Under the pieces are notes generated by a model that was given only the letters and a program-made list of their open reading frames with translations, did not search any database and had not been told where the DNA came from. The position numbers and the translations under genes were made by a program. This document shows, piece after piece, positions 11,271-21,243 of a stretch of DNA of 64,000 nucleotides; positions within the stretch are counted from its first letter, which is position 1, and the number at the start of each line of letters is the position of its first letter. The stretch spans positions 62,001 to 126,000 of the forward strand of contig JAGFBZ010000737.1 of NCBI GenBank assembly GCA_018398805.1. The letters run 5' to 3'. The DNA comes from Hirundichthys speculiger. Lineage: Eukaryota > Chordata > Actinopteri > Beloniformes > Exocoetidae.

Positions 11271-11825
11271 CTGCAATGATGTATAAAGAAAACAATGGAG
11301 AAATTAAGACCTTAATGTGCCCACCATATAAAACTCAAGTAGATAAAAATACATGTTCAAGGATCTTTAAACTTTAGTACATGCCAAAACACCAGACTTC
11401 AGAGGAAAGAAAACAGAAAGAAAATTGTAATATTTCAGACTAATGAGTAAACCTGTGTTTGCTTTAACACATCTTCAATACAACAAGCTTCATGGGGACT
11501 TTAATACACACCATGTTATCATCCTTCACGGGGACTAAGCATCTCTGGATGTTATTTAACACTAATAGTATCATAAGTACATTGTGGGGACATCGTAAAT
11601 GTGTTGGATTACAGTGATATTTAGGCCAAAAGAAAATGTCCAGACAGGTTCAGATCCATCTTAAAAGAGCTTTTATCTTTTGCCTCATTGAGGCATTAGA
11701 TTTAACTGTTAGTAGATCTGATCGACAATAAATTAACTGCACAATGACCCTATTTGCTTTATTTAGTTACTTAAAACCTAAGAGAGGCTGTTGCAATAAA
11801 CAACAAGTGATAAAGGTGAATGTAC

Positions 11826-12045
11826 CTGTTGAGGACTGTCCTGTGGACACACCTGCATTCGCCACGGGCAGTCATTGCCTCCGTAGTCGTAAGTTATTTC
11901 TTCACCTTCTTTTATGTCTTTTAGAGCAAAAAGACACAAGTATGGTCTTCCCTCCACCTCAATTTTTTTCATCCGGCAATTTGGATGTCTGTGTTCATCG
12001 TTCACTAGGCGGCCAAATGAATCGTCTTCTCTGGAGGCATCAATA
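11826..12045 (-). CDS. exon: SET domain, C-terminal half (catalytic)
   Basis: The split codon TG|T gives KTWCIDAS, equivalent to the KTYCVDA segment of KMT5A. The exon then holds FGRLVNDEHRHPNC, corresponding to the R-L-(I/V)-N-H pseudoknot motif with N kept and H replaced by D, followed by IKEGEEITYDYG with the catalytic Tyr and the E-L/I-x-Y-D-Y motif. After PWRMQ the exon runs into CPQDSPQQ, which is identical to the end of the downstream duplicated exons. A cryptic donor (GCAG|GTGTGT) at about 11850 would skip that tail. The methyltransferase fold looks complete. Confidence 0.78.
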
Positions 12046-12201
12046 CTAAGAATGGACAAAGAGATGAGAGTAAAATAAAAACACTTTTACTTAAAAATAA
12101 TTGCATTACATTATTAAATGGCAGACATCGATTGTGCAGTCAATTTTAACAATTTATACTAATTATATAAAGGCATGTACCAGAGATAAAGGTGCACTTA
12201 C

Positions 12202-12364
12202 CACCATGTTTTCCCTCTCCACTTGAAGTGAAAGAAAAATTCAGCACAGGAGGGGTGGTACACTTTCCTCCTCCTCTGCGCTTCAGCATCATTTATGAAA
12301 TCACCCCTGTATTCAACCACAAAATCTCCTTTGCAGAATGAACCTACTGCGAACAATCCACGTC
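12202..12364 (-). CDS. exon: SET domain, N-terminal half
   Basis: The acceptor is TTTTTTTCTTGCAG and the donor GTAAGTG. It encodes GRGLFAVGSFCKGDFVVEYR and then GDFINDAEAQRRRKVYHPSC, ending at KTW plus a split Cys codon. GRG and FVVEYRGD match the SAM-binding GxG strand and SET-N region of KMT5A (SET8), the H4K20 monomethyltransferase. Similarity to KMT5A is by recognition; substrate is not shown by the sequence. Confidence 0.78.
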
Positions 12365-12435
12365 CTGCAAGAAAAAAATTAAAGGAAATTTTGATCAAAA
12401 CAAGGAAGCAAATCATGTACTACAATGGATCATCA

Positions 12436-13132
12436 CTGATGCTGGTTGCTAAGAAAGATGCTTTGCCTAGCAACTGTTGCTATGAAAATGGGTACACCAA
12501 ATCTATGATCATACAGTATCTGTATACTACAGACTCCAAGCTTTCATATGGTATATAACAAGCTATGATAACCAACTGCAGAATAGCTGTAGAGGCCTTG
12601 GCAGTTTACTACTACATAGAACTGAAACGTATAGAGCATTCTGGGGTCATGTACAAAATGATGTAAAAAGTATAGTAGGAATGAGTTGTATTACTGTTAC
12701 CACTCAAGTTCTTATTCAGGACATCTTGAAGGTTAAAAAAAGTCATGTGGCACTTTGGAAAAGCGGTCTGGATTCAGACATCATAAAACAATGCAATCGC
12801 AGAGGAACTGTATCACTGATGCTGGTTGCTAAGGAAGATGCTTTGCCTAGCAACTGTTGCTATGCAAATGTGTACACCAAATCTATGATCATATCTGTAT
12901 ACTACAGACTCCAAGCTTTCGTATGGTATAATGAGCTATGATAACCAACTGCAGCATGGCTCTAGAGGCCTTGGCAGTGTACTACAACATAGAAATAAAA
13001 TGCATAGAGCATTCTGGGGTCATGTACAATATGATGTAAAAAACATAATGGGAATGAGTTATATTACTGTTACCACTCAATTTCTTATTCAGGACATCTT
13101 GAAGGTTAAAAAAAGTCATGTGGCATTTTGTT
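12436..13132. repeat. 380-bp-period tandem duplication in the first intron
   Basis: 12436-12764 and 12816-13132 are similar along about 320 bp with an offset of 380 bp, starting at ctgatgctggttgctaag and ending at aaaaaaagtcatgtggca. The second copy runs directly into the G tract at 13135. Confidence 0.85.
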
Positions 13133-13134
13133 GT

Positions 13135-13156
13135 GGGGGGGGGGGGGGGGGGGGGG
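13135..13156 (+). repeat. poly-G tract (22 G)
   Basis: An uninterrupted run of 22 G, equivalent to poly-C on the sense strand of the SET/recombinase gene, 45 bp inside the intron from the donor at 13200. Such runs can form G-quadruplex DNA and are error-prone in assembly. Confidence 0.9.
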
Positions 13157-13200
13157 TGGTAGAACCCTCCTGGCTCCCCGCCTATAAGACATCATCTTAC

Positions 13201-13309
13201 CTTTCACTGCATTGATGAATTTCACCTCCAGTTTCCATGTCTTGTCGGTCTTTAAACCAACATGGTGGCAGGCATCTTTAACAGGACTGAGCCTGGGCGG
13301 CATTTCAAA
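13201..13309 (-). CDS. exon: pre-SET segment
   Basis: This is the first recognised exon. The acceptor TTTCTCTTCAG precedes TTT GAA ATG, and the donor AAAG|GTAAGA is near perfect. It encodes MPPRLSPVKDACHHV and then LEVKFINAVK. The last G joins the next exon to give VKGRGLF, matching the entry to the SET fold in KMT5A-like proteins. The ATG at 13303 could be an initiator, but the acceptor upstream suggests an earlier exon that I could not find between 13310 and 14150. Confidence 0.65.
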
Positions 13310-14203
13310 CTGAAGAGAAATTAATAAAAGACAGTTTGTTAAAATGCATACGGTGCTATTCCAACTAGGGTTGTGCCGATGGACAATATCATCATTGTCA
13401 TTAATGACCCACCATCACGATTAAATTGCCGTTGTTAGTAGATTATTATTATATTTTATGCTGCTCGCTGCTCGCTGGGCCTAGTCAGACTAGGCCCAGT
13501 TAAATGCCTGGCTCTGCTGCCACGTGCGCTCAGCCACCCCCCAGCCAAGGTGGACTTCAACTTGAAGAAGCCTACAGTCTACGCCGGAGAAAACTGACTC
13601 TAAAAACTTCAGCTGCTCTCAGAAGATTATTGTAGCCCCCAAAAGCAAAAAGTCACAGCACGATGATGTTAGCGTTCACACTGCAGCATCACCTCACGTA
13701 TTATTTGCTGTTGTCTGTGCGTTGCACCTGTAGCATGCCGAGCTGTTGGAGCTAACGCTAGCTGCAACAGCTCGGCATGCGACAGGTGCGACGGTAGCAT
13801 CACGGCATCACGGCTATTTTCTCTAGTTAAATGACATAAGTTACATACTATATTGACTAAACAGAGCATTTGACACGGTGCAACGTCGACTTCTCACTTG
13901 GCTTGAACATTATCCGTTTACTTTCTACATGTGCATTAACATTAACTGAAAAAATCTATCCTGGTTGCCGAAAAATTCGCCTTCAATAGCCTTCAACAAC
14001 AACAGCACACGATAGTTTGAATAAATGAACAAATATAAACTGCTATATTTCAATAAAATGATTAATACATACCGAAAAACGCCGCTGACCACGAACTCAA
14101 GACAGCTCCGGGTAATCATCCGACATCATCATTGACCGCAGGTTGAACCGATTTCAGAATAAAAGTCCACCAGCGGAAGTGCCGATTTCAGGCAATTTAA
14201 AGG
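13310..14203. repeat. possible short DNA element with two strong hairpins
   Basis: Upstream of the gene. The stretch contains a perfect 11-bp-arm palindrome at 13475-13499 (ctgggcctagt/actaggcccag), and a 25-bp-arm hairpin, arms 13724-13748 and 13765-13789, with one mismatch. The start tagggttgtgccgatggaca (about 13369) resembles hAT-type ends. No second terminal repeat is clear. Whether the promoter of the SET/recombinase gene lies here cannot be seen. Confidence 0.45.
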
Positions 14204-14280
14204 GGAGAAGTTCAAAGTTCTTTATTCAAAGTTCTTTATTTGCCATTTGTGCCTGGACTACTAGTCCAGGCAGGTCCGTG
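14204..14280 (-). mobile_element. L2-type LINE 3' tail (distal part of a split copy)
   Basis: Minus-strand L2-like 3' tail with a twice-repeated attcaaagttctttatt end. It is separated from the rest of the copy (17712-18500) by a 3.43-kb TA-flanked element. The sequence reads continuously across the insertion. Confidence 0.65.
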
Positions 14281-14854
14281 TACTTTGCGGCCATTCGATT
14301 TTCAATTAGAAATCAAAAATCAAAAAATGAAAAAGTGACAGATTATTTTGTTTTTTGTTTTTTAATCTAACACAAAAAAATTAGGCTTCGATCAAAAATA
14401 CGAAATGGAAAAACAGGCAGCAGGACTGAATTTGATTTTAATATTTAATTTGTGGGGTTTACGTGACCCGGAAGTTGGCACGCAGTCACAAAGATCATTC
14501 ATTTTTGCAGCGGCGCCGGATTCATTTTAGAGGTGGGGGGGCCATGGAGGTTGGGTTGTTACGGGGCATAGATTTACACACTCACTGTCGGTGCAATAGT
14601 CATTTGTAGTGTCCAGTCGTGATGCGTAATACCAGCACAATGCATGCGTAATCCCCCTCCGCCAGCATTTCCCAGACCGTCATGCCTACCGTAACTTCTC
14701 AAAAAAAAGAAGAGAAAAAAAAAGAAAGCCCTATACTCCGGTCTCCTGTGCTGGTCTGGCTGCAGGTTTAAGTAAATAAAATGTTGTGAATACACCTCTT
14801 AGACCTCTTAGAGTCCGTTTGAGTAGTTTCTATAAACTGCTAGGTTCTCAACGA

Positions 14855-17010
14855 CCCGACCCGGTCCGATCCAGGTGTTGAAGCCTGGACCTGATGCAGC
14901 CGGACTCACGAGCAGTCTCTCAGCTGGACCACGGCAAAAATAAAAAAATAAAAGAAGCCCGTGGTCCGACCTGACCCAATTTTTAATCAGAATTTTAATA
15001 ATAGAAAACATAATTTGTGAATTTGAGATCTCTAAAATATTAGTAATGTTACTTTTACCATGCATTTAGTTTTTCTGTAGGTAAATTAATCATCATGGAT
15101 CAAGCAGAAAATCAGCCTTTGTAAAAGCCGAAGTAACAGTTTATGAGCACTCAGGTCTGTGGCGCATCAGTCTGCAGCGGCTACTTTTCACCTGTTATTC
15201 TTGTCATTCATGTTTTAATAATAGGAACAATGCTTAAGGTCAACGTCTGCTTAGACAGACGTTTGGACTTTATGTAGCTAAATAACTTTGTCTCAGTCCG
15301 TGACTGTGCTCGCTTCATAAAGACAGCTGTTATAGACCACTCGGGCCAGCTGTGGCCACAGGAGTTATTACAATGTTTCCATTTTGTTGTTTTCTGCGTC
15401 TCTTCTTTTTCTCACAAGTTATGGTTTTTACTGGCAAAACGAGCCAGTTAGAAATGAATAAAGGAAAAGAAAAAATAATATCCAGGAGACTTTGTCCCGT
15501 CCTCAGGACGTGCGCGAGGGAGGATCAGCTGCATGGTGGCTCAGGTTTGGTGATGTCATGGCTGTCAGCTGCACATCTGTCAGCAGGTCCGCTTGACCGC
15601 TCCACTTCACAAACTTTAGGAATAAGCTAGATGGTGATTTTGTAAACAGACAGTGACATGCTGGAAATAAGCAGACACCATACTCGCCCTAGTTAATATT
15701 GATTATTGAATTACTGTACGTAACGTCATAAATCTCTCGCCGCTGTAGTCCGGTTCATCACCTGGCATGTACGTCATCTCCAGGTGAAACGACTGTAACA
15801 ACTGTAAAACACCTGGAATTGAAAATAACTAAAGGCATATCACCAAAGCTGAACTAGCCTAGGCTATTAACACTTAAGGTTAAATTAATTCATCTTTTCC
15901 TCGCATTTTTTCAAAGTAAACTTCCCTTCGCTCACCGGCAGAGCAGAAGTTGCACTTTCTGAGATGGTGCACTTGGTCAGAGACAAGACGTTCTAATATT
16001 GATTAATTAGGAAGGACTTTGACTTGGTCCACAGTGTTTGTGGATGAAGCCTACAGGATGAGAAGGTGACGAAGGTGAAGGTGACTATAAGCGGAGGGAG
16101 GACGACGGAAGCCGGAGAAGCTTCGTTCAGCTGTGCATTCACGTGGGCACCATATGGCCGGAGAGACTTGAATTGGGACTACTTAGCTAGCCTACTGGGC
16201 TGCACTACAGACAGAGTAGCATTAGATTTAATTTTAAATGAAAGATTCTTCTAGCCTATGTTTTATTTGTTTATTTCATTTGATGTGGGTGGGACCGGGG
16301 GAATTATTGAAACCGGCGGCCTATGGTGATCAGTGACCGGTAGAGCAGGGCAGGGGCGTAGGCCTAAAGTGGGGGGGGGCCAATGGCCCCTTGCCCCCCC
16401 CCATTCCGGCGCCCTTGGGTACATGAGCAAAGACCCGACCAGGTCCGACCAGTGTTGGAGCCTGGACCCGATGCGGCCGGACTCACGAGCATTAATTCTT
16501 TATTAATTATAAAAAAATATATATAAAAAAAAAGAAGAAAAAAAAAAGAAGCCCATAGTTGTGTTCATAGAGACGTGACAGGTGGGGCCAGACAAGCTGG
16601 TGATCAGCTGTGGTCATTGAATTGTTAGACACTATAGGCCTATGTCATTTCAATTTGCGCGTCTGTGTTTTTTCCTTTTAAAAATAAGCTCATTATATGC
16701 GGATTGAGACTGAGCGAGTGAGCAATAAGCGCGAGAGAAACTGTGCACCAGATGCAGGTTGACCAGCAAAAACTTAAACGAGACGGTTAAGGAGAGGAAA
16801 AACACAGAATATACAATAGGCCTATATGTCCAAAAGACTGTCCGGTCGTCACGACGTGAACGAGGGAGGATCTGATGGGGGCTCAGGTTTAGTGATGAGG
16901 AACTGTCACTGCAGCTGCACAGGTGTCAGCAGCTGCTCCAAACAGACACGTTACAAACTTTATTTTGAAGGGACAGATTAGATGTTGATTTTGTTAACAG
17001 TGACTTTATT
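14855..17010. repeat. diverged direct duplication inside the TA element
   Basis: Segments 14855-14985 and 16430-16560 match (gcctggacc.gatgc.gccggactcacgagca, then an A-rich run and gaagccc). Segments about 15480-15660 and 16830-17000 also match (gaggat, ggctcaggttt.gtgatg, cagctgcac, tgtcagcag). The order is conserved with an offset of 1.4-1.6 kb, so an ancient internal duplication makes up most of the interior. Confidence 0.65.
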
Positions 17011-17135
17011 GCACCCAAACATTAAGCATATAGCCTATCTGTCGGCTGCTGTCTTATCGTTTAATCGACCCCCCACAATATTTGTTTGCAGAATGTTGTT
17101 GTTGTTGCGGCTGCGATATTATTCAGAGGATCTAC

Positions 17136-17137
<2 letters not shown>

Positions 17138-17167
<30 letters not shown>
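17138..17167 (+). repeat. poly-G tract (30 G)
   Basis: An uninterrupted 30-base G run inside the TA-flanked element. Open frames across it encode only poly-Gly or poly-Pro and are not genes. Confidence 0.9.
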
Positions 17168-17169
<2 letters not shown>

Positions 17170-17711
17170 GCTTCACCTCCTATGACATCTATACTTTTAA
17201 AGCTTTTATCTTGGTTTAGGTGAGGGATTCTCCAGGCAGGGACTGTTTTCAATGACTGAAATGCTGGTGGAAAAAAAAAACAGCGGTGAGAGCTGGATGT
17301 GATCGCTCAAAACGTGACAGTGTCTTAATGACCAGTGAGATGACCTAAGTCTTCGTGGTTGCTGCTCTGTGCAGTGTCCGGTCTTGTCGCTGAACCAATG
17401 TTTTACCCTCCAGCTCCACAGATCACGTCTATGAAAACTATGAATGATCTTTGTGACTGCGTCTCTTGATATCGCCAAACTTCCGGGTCACGTAAACCCG
17501 ACCAATTAAATAGGTCCTATTAAAATCAAATTCAGTCCTGCTGCCTGTTTTTCCATTTCGTATTTTTGATCGAAGCCTAAAATTGAAATATGAAAAACCA
17601 GACATTTTTTCGTTTTTTGTGTTAGATTAAAAAACAAAAAACAAAATAATCTGTCACTTTTTCATTTTTTGATTTTTGATTTCTAATTGAAAATCGAATG
17701 GCCGCAAAGTA

Positions 17712-18500
17712 GGCACATAGGGAACTCTTGTGCAGGCCCTCTGAGTCAATAAATAGAAAGAAATAAATAGAAAAAAAAGAAAGAGACAAATGTCATTCAA
17801 AAAAGTGATCCAAAGTGGAAAAATCAAGGAATCAAAAAAATAAAAATAAAAATAAAAAATATATAAGAGATCAAATGTTCTGTTTTGCCATCAGTCTGAC
17901 TGTAGCGGGGAAGAAGCTATTAAAAAACCTTGCTTTTTTTGTAGAGATACTGTCCACTCTACTATGTCTCAGGTGTGCAGTGCTTGTGTCTGAGCAGAGA
18001 GTAAGCTGGATGGAGTGGGTCTTTAATGATTCTCTCTGCTCTCTTCTGGCTGCGCTGCACATACATTGAGTTCATGGAGGGAAGTGTTGTGCCTATAATC
18101 CTCTCTGCAGTCTTGATGACTCTTTGCAGAGACTTCCTTTCAGCCTGCGTGGTGTTGCCATACCAGACAGTGATGCCTGTGGTGAGGATGCTTTCTACTA
18201 GTCCTCTGTAGGCCTGGGTGAGAGGGCGGTAGTTCAGTCCAGCCTTCCTGAGTATCCTAACAAAGTACAGCCTTTGCTGGGCTTTTTTTTTTACTATGGA
18301 TGTGGCGTTCAAACTCCAGCTCAGGTTTGATGTTAATTGCATGCCTCTGTCCCTTTTAGGTGCAGAGGCTGTAGGGGAGGAGGATGCTTTCTGAAATCCA
18401 CTATCATTTCCCTCGTCTTGTCGGTGTTGAGGATGAGGTCGTTTGTCTCCCCATAGTCAATGATGTAGTTTACCACAGACCAGTTTATCACAGAAGTGAA
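17712..18500 (-). mobile_element. L2/CR1-type LINE, C-terminal reverse transcriptase part
   Basis: On the minus strand 18500-17962 encodes LNTDKTREMIVDFRK, then KAQQRLYFVRILRKAGLN, then ESILTTGITVWYGNTT and RVIKTAERIIGT: the thumb and C-terminal region of CR1/L2 reverse transcriptases. A frameshift or stop lies between the two parts near 18345, so it is degenerate. The tail continues past the inserted TA element at 14280-14204. Confidence 0.8.
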
Positions 18501-18624
18501 CTGTCCCTTGATTTTCTTGATATTTGTATGTCCATTCCATTAATTAAAATTTTGATATCTGTATTTTTTAAATTTTTCATTTAAGTTTATTGGACATAAT
18601 CACTGTTATGTCTGCCGTGCGTGT

Positions 18625-18790
18625 GTCCCTCCTTTCTTTCTTTCCTTCATTTTTCCTTTTCTTTCCTTCCTTCTTCCCCCTTTCTTCCTCACCTTTCTCT
18701 CTCTCTCCTTTCCTTTCTTCTTTCCTCCATCCCTTTTTGCTTCCCTTTGCGTCTTTCCCTCTTGACCCAAAGACAACAAGAGGGTTAAGA
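18625..18790 (+). repeat. polypyrimidine tract ending in a shared junction motif
   Basis: (CCTT)-rich C/T tract that ends in gacaacaagagggttaa at about 18772, the same 17-mer that ends the unrelated tract at 4867-5090. Long open frames on both strands are low-complexity artefacts. Confidence 0.8.
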
Positions 18791-19079
18791 AGAAGAGATG
18801 TTCCAATCATGTTTTTTTGGAACCAATCACCGATCCGATACTGCTGCATATTGCTGATCACTGATCACTGAAGCGTTGAATCCATATATTATCCTATTTA
18901 TTGTGTAGCAGCATTTAAATATGTAATCATTCTTCTTACACAGCATTGACATTGTATATTGAGTATAAAAATAAGGAGATGAGAAAGTATTATGAATTCA
19001 ATTGACAACCGTTTTATTGCAGGCTGAAGCAACATGCTATATTTCACACTCAACACTAGAGACTTTAGTTTCTAGGGTC

Positions 19080-19163
19080 TTTATTATTATCATTATCATT
19101 ATTATTATTATTATGTGTGTCTGCATAATAGGTAGGCTACATTCATTTCTCAGACATTTGCTC

Positions 19164-19214
<51 letters not shown>

Positions 19215-19216
19215 CA
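19080..19216 (+). repeat. (ATT)n microsatellites
   Basis: Two blocks of ATT/TTA repeats at about 19081-19113 and 19165-19216, separated by about 50 bp of unique sequence. Confidence 0.9.
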
Positions 19217-19395
19217 CCATTAATATCTACTCTATATGTCATTGTCATATTATTATTATCAAAACAACAACATATTGCATCTTTTATTCATCAGAAAACA
19301 CAAGTCACGTGTCACAGGTTAACGAAACACCATAGCAGAGCAGACTGGATTACTGGTAGGACATCGTTTTGGGCGTCTGAATATATTTGCAGGCT

Positions 19396-20320
19396 TTAAA
19401 GCTATAGTATGTAATGTTGGAGAGCTAGCAAGATTTGAAAGTAGCACCTCATCTAAGTTCCACCCCCCTCCTCCCCCTCACATCAGTGATCTGTCTAAGT
19501 CTATGCCCCCACAAACATGGATGCGCAGCCCACAGTGAGAAGCTGCAGGGAAGAGAGCAGCGAGCGAGCGAAGCTTCCCCTAATCCCCTAACAACAACAT
19601 GCTTCTTCTCTCATGGCTGAAATCACAACGATCACTGCACTGTACTGCTCTGGAAGTCCGAAATACAGAGGACCAAACGCCGCCGTCGTTTCTGGGTACA
19701 TGACATCCTCCGGCGGTGCACAGAGCTCGGCGCGTCCCCTCTTATCGGAGTTACATCCATATGTTAGCCACTATTAGCTCAATTTTCTCCGGTCAAGCAC
19801 AGCTTGCCAGGGGTTAGCGCCAGGATCGTGAACTGGAATGCGTGTGCTTGTTTCTGGTGTTATTGGAGACTGTACTGGTGTTATTGGAGACTGTACTGGT
19901 GTTTGGAGACTGTAGTGGTGTTATTGGAGACTGTACTGGTGTTATTTGAGACTGTACTGGTGTTATTGGAGACTGTACTGGTGTTATTGGAGACTGTACT
20001 GGTGTTATTGGAGACTGTACTGGTGTTAGTGGAGACTGTACTGGTGTTAGTGGAGACTACTGTTATTTGGAGACTGTACTGGTGTTAGTGGAGACTGTAC
20101 TGGTGTTTGGAGACTGTACTGGTGTTAGTGGAGACTGTCCTGGTGTTATTGGAGACTGTACTTGTGTTATTGGAGACTGTGCTTGTGTGATTGGAGACTG
20201 TACTGGTGTTTGGAGACTGTACTGGTGTTATTCGAGCCTGTACTGGTGTTTGGAGACTGTACTGGTGTTTGGAGACTGTAGTGGTGTTATTGGAGACTGT
20301 ACTGGTGTTTGGAGACTCTG
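19396..20320. repeat. TTAAAGCTATAG-type repeat carrying an 18/21-bp minisatellite
   Basis: The start ttaaagctatagtatgtaa resembles left ends of teleost TTAA-class DNA elements. No matching right end was found. From 19854 to about 20317 there are more than 20 tandem copies of ctggtgttattggagactgta (21 bp) with an 18-bp variant lacking att. All frames are open through parts of it because of the repeat length, not because of coding. Confidence 0.7.
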
Positions 20321-21112
20321 ACTTCTGTCGCGCTGCAGTTATTGTCCCGAGCGAGCAGTGGCTTCTGCTATGAGCCGCTCCACAGTCACTAAGCATTCAC
20401 AGCCGGTCACACTAGCCTCGTGCAGCAGCCCCGGCTCGTTAGCGACCGGAGGGTTGAATTAACATAATAAAAATAAACTGACACATTTTATGATATAGGC
20501 CCAAAATAAGCCTCCTCTCCTTGAAAGACCAGCAGCCCACTGTTCTTCTGTAACTCTGTACTTCTGCTTCTTCAAATAAATTTTTCCAGCAATAGCAAAA
20601 CATGATGTGCACAGGGAGGGGGGGGAGGGAAGGAGGGGGGGGGGGGGCACATCTTCCCCCCTGCACAACTCACCCCACTCTCCCCTATGCAGTATGGTAT
20701 GTCCAAAACCAAAGGGAAAAGTTAGGAAAAGCCGTGAAAAACACTAGGCAACACGTGCATGCACCTTTCTCTGCGCCCAACTGTGCCCTACTCAGAGGCC
20801 TTTAGCGTACTTCTTCTCAAGAGCCTTCTTAACTCTTAATACAGTATGTAGTGATATGGAATAGGTGTTGTCTTTTCATGGTTTTGAAGGATGCATGTCA
20901 GGCTTCTGCATCACCCTGAAGGGATTTATTTCTCTATAGTGACCGGCCCACTCTATGTTATTCCTTACATGTTTGTCACATAATACCAAAGCTGTTTAAA
21001 AATGTTTCATGTGCAGCATTTAGGTCTTCTATATACACTCCTTTACATTTGACCCTTATGAGATAGTATCATAGTTTATTTACTTCCTAAGTATTATTAA
21101 ATAATTCCACAC

Positions 21113-21120
<8 letters not shown>
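20321..21120. other. unassigned sequence with a G-rich run
   Basis: No gene seen. A G/A-rich run occurs at about 20617-20648. Confidence 0.3.

Positions 21121-21180
<60 letters not shown>
21119..21180. repeat. (AT)n microsatellite
   Basis: About 24 AT dinucleotides followed by (ATGT)n. Confidence 0.95.
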
Positions 21181-21243
21181 AATACATGTTAGTGTTAATT
21201 AGTATATATTAGTGTTAATAACACTATGAATGCTTTTAACATT

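Larger units (their letters stand above)
9796..11850 (-). repeat. 707-bp tandem duplication carrying an exon (2 full + 1 partial units)
   Basis: Unit starts align at 9796, 10766 and 11473. The 10766-11472 unit is 707 bp. The 9796-10765 unit is 970 bp because it holds a SINE with a duplicated flank. The third unit is partial: its exon tail (about 25 bp) is fused to the SET exon at 11850. The copies are nearly identical, so the duplication is recent. Each full unit carries one 108-bp phase-0 exon. Confidence 0.85.
5128..13309 (-). pseudogene. SET / zinc-finger / tyrosine-recombinase-like fusion gene
   Basis: This is a multi-exon gene on the minus strand. Eleven exons (13309-13201, 12364-12202, 12045-11826, 11270-11163, 10567-10460, 9629-9561, 9412-7398, 7315-7247, 6673-6548, 6293-6027, 5348-5128) have GT/AG borders and join in phase to about 1,157 codons ending in TAG at 5130-5128. 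Domain order: KMT5A-like SET domain, Q/S-rich duplicated exons, acidic linker, two zinc fingers, tyrosine-recombinase core, acidic exons, basic C-terminal domain. The phases (0, 1) fit across every junction, which supports one transcript. The 5' end is open, because the first exon listed starts at an acceptor (TCTCTTCAG). One extra base near 7798 shifts the frame, so the copy is either a pseudogene or carries a sequencing error. The protein may be a transposon product or a host gene derived from one. Function is inferred from domains only. Confidence 0.72.
14281..17711. mobile_element. 3.43-kb DNA element with long terminal inverted repeats, TA target duplication
   Basis: The ends 14283-14504 and 17440-17709 are inverted copies beginning ctttgcggccattcgatttt, similar over about 220-270 bp with one indel. 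TA flanks both ends (14281-14282, 17710-17711). A TA duplication fits the Tc1/mariner superfamily, but the inverted repeats are far longer than usual and no transposase reading frame is seen, so it is presumably non-autonomous. It is inserted in an L2 copy. The interior carries a diverged direct duplication, a 30-bp poly-G tract and A-rich runs. Confidence 0.7.

Noticed and set aside
16066..16254. 62-codon frame in the TA element
   Set aside because: No similarity to transposases and it is not shared by the duplicated half of the element.
17061..17252. Frame with poly-Pro or poly-Gly
   Set aside because: Translation of the G tract.
18577..18871. Lys/Glu-rich and Ser/Phe-rich open frames on both strands
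   Set aside because: They come from a polypyrimidine/polypurine tract and lack complexity.
19804..20396. Repetitive open frames (ETVLVLLETVLVL and reverse)
   Set aside because: The 21-bp and 18-bp units are multiples of three, so frames stay open by chance.
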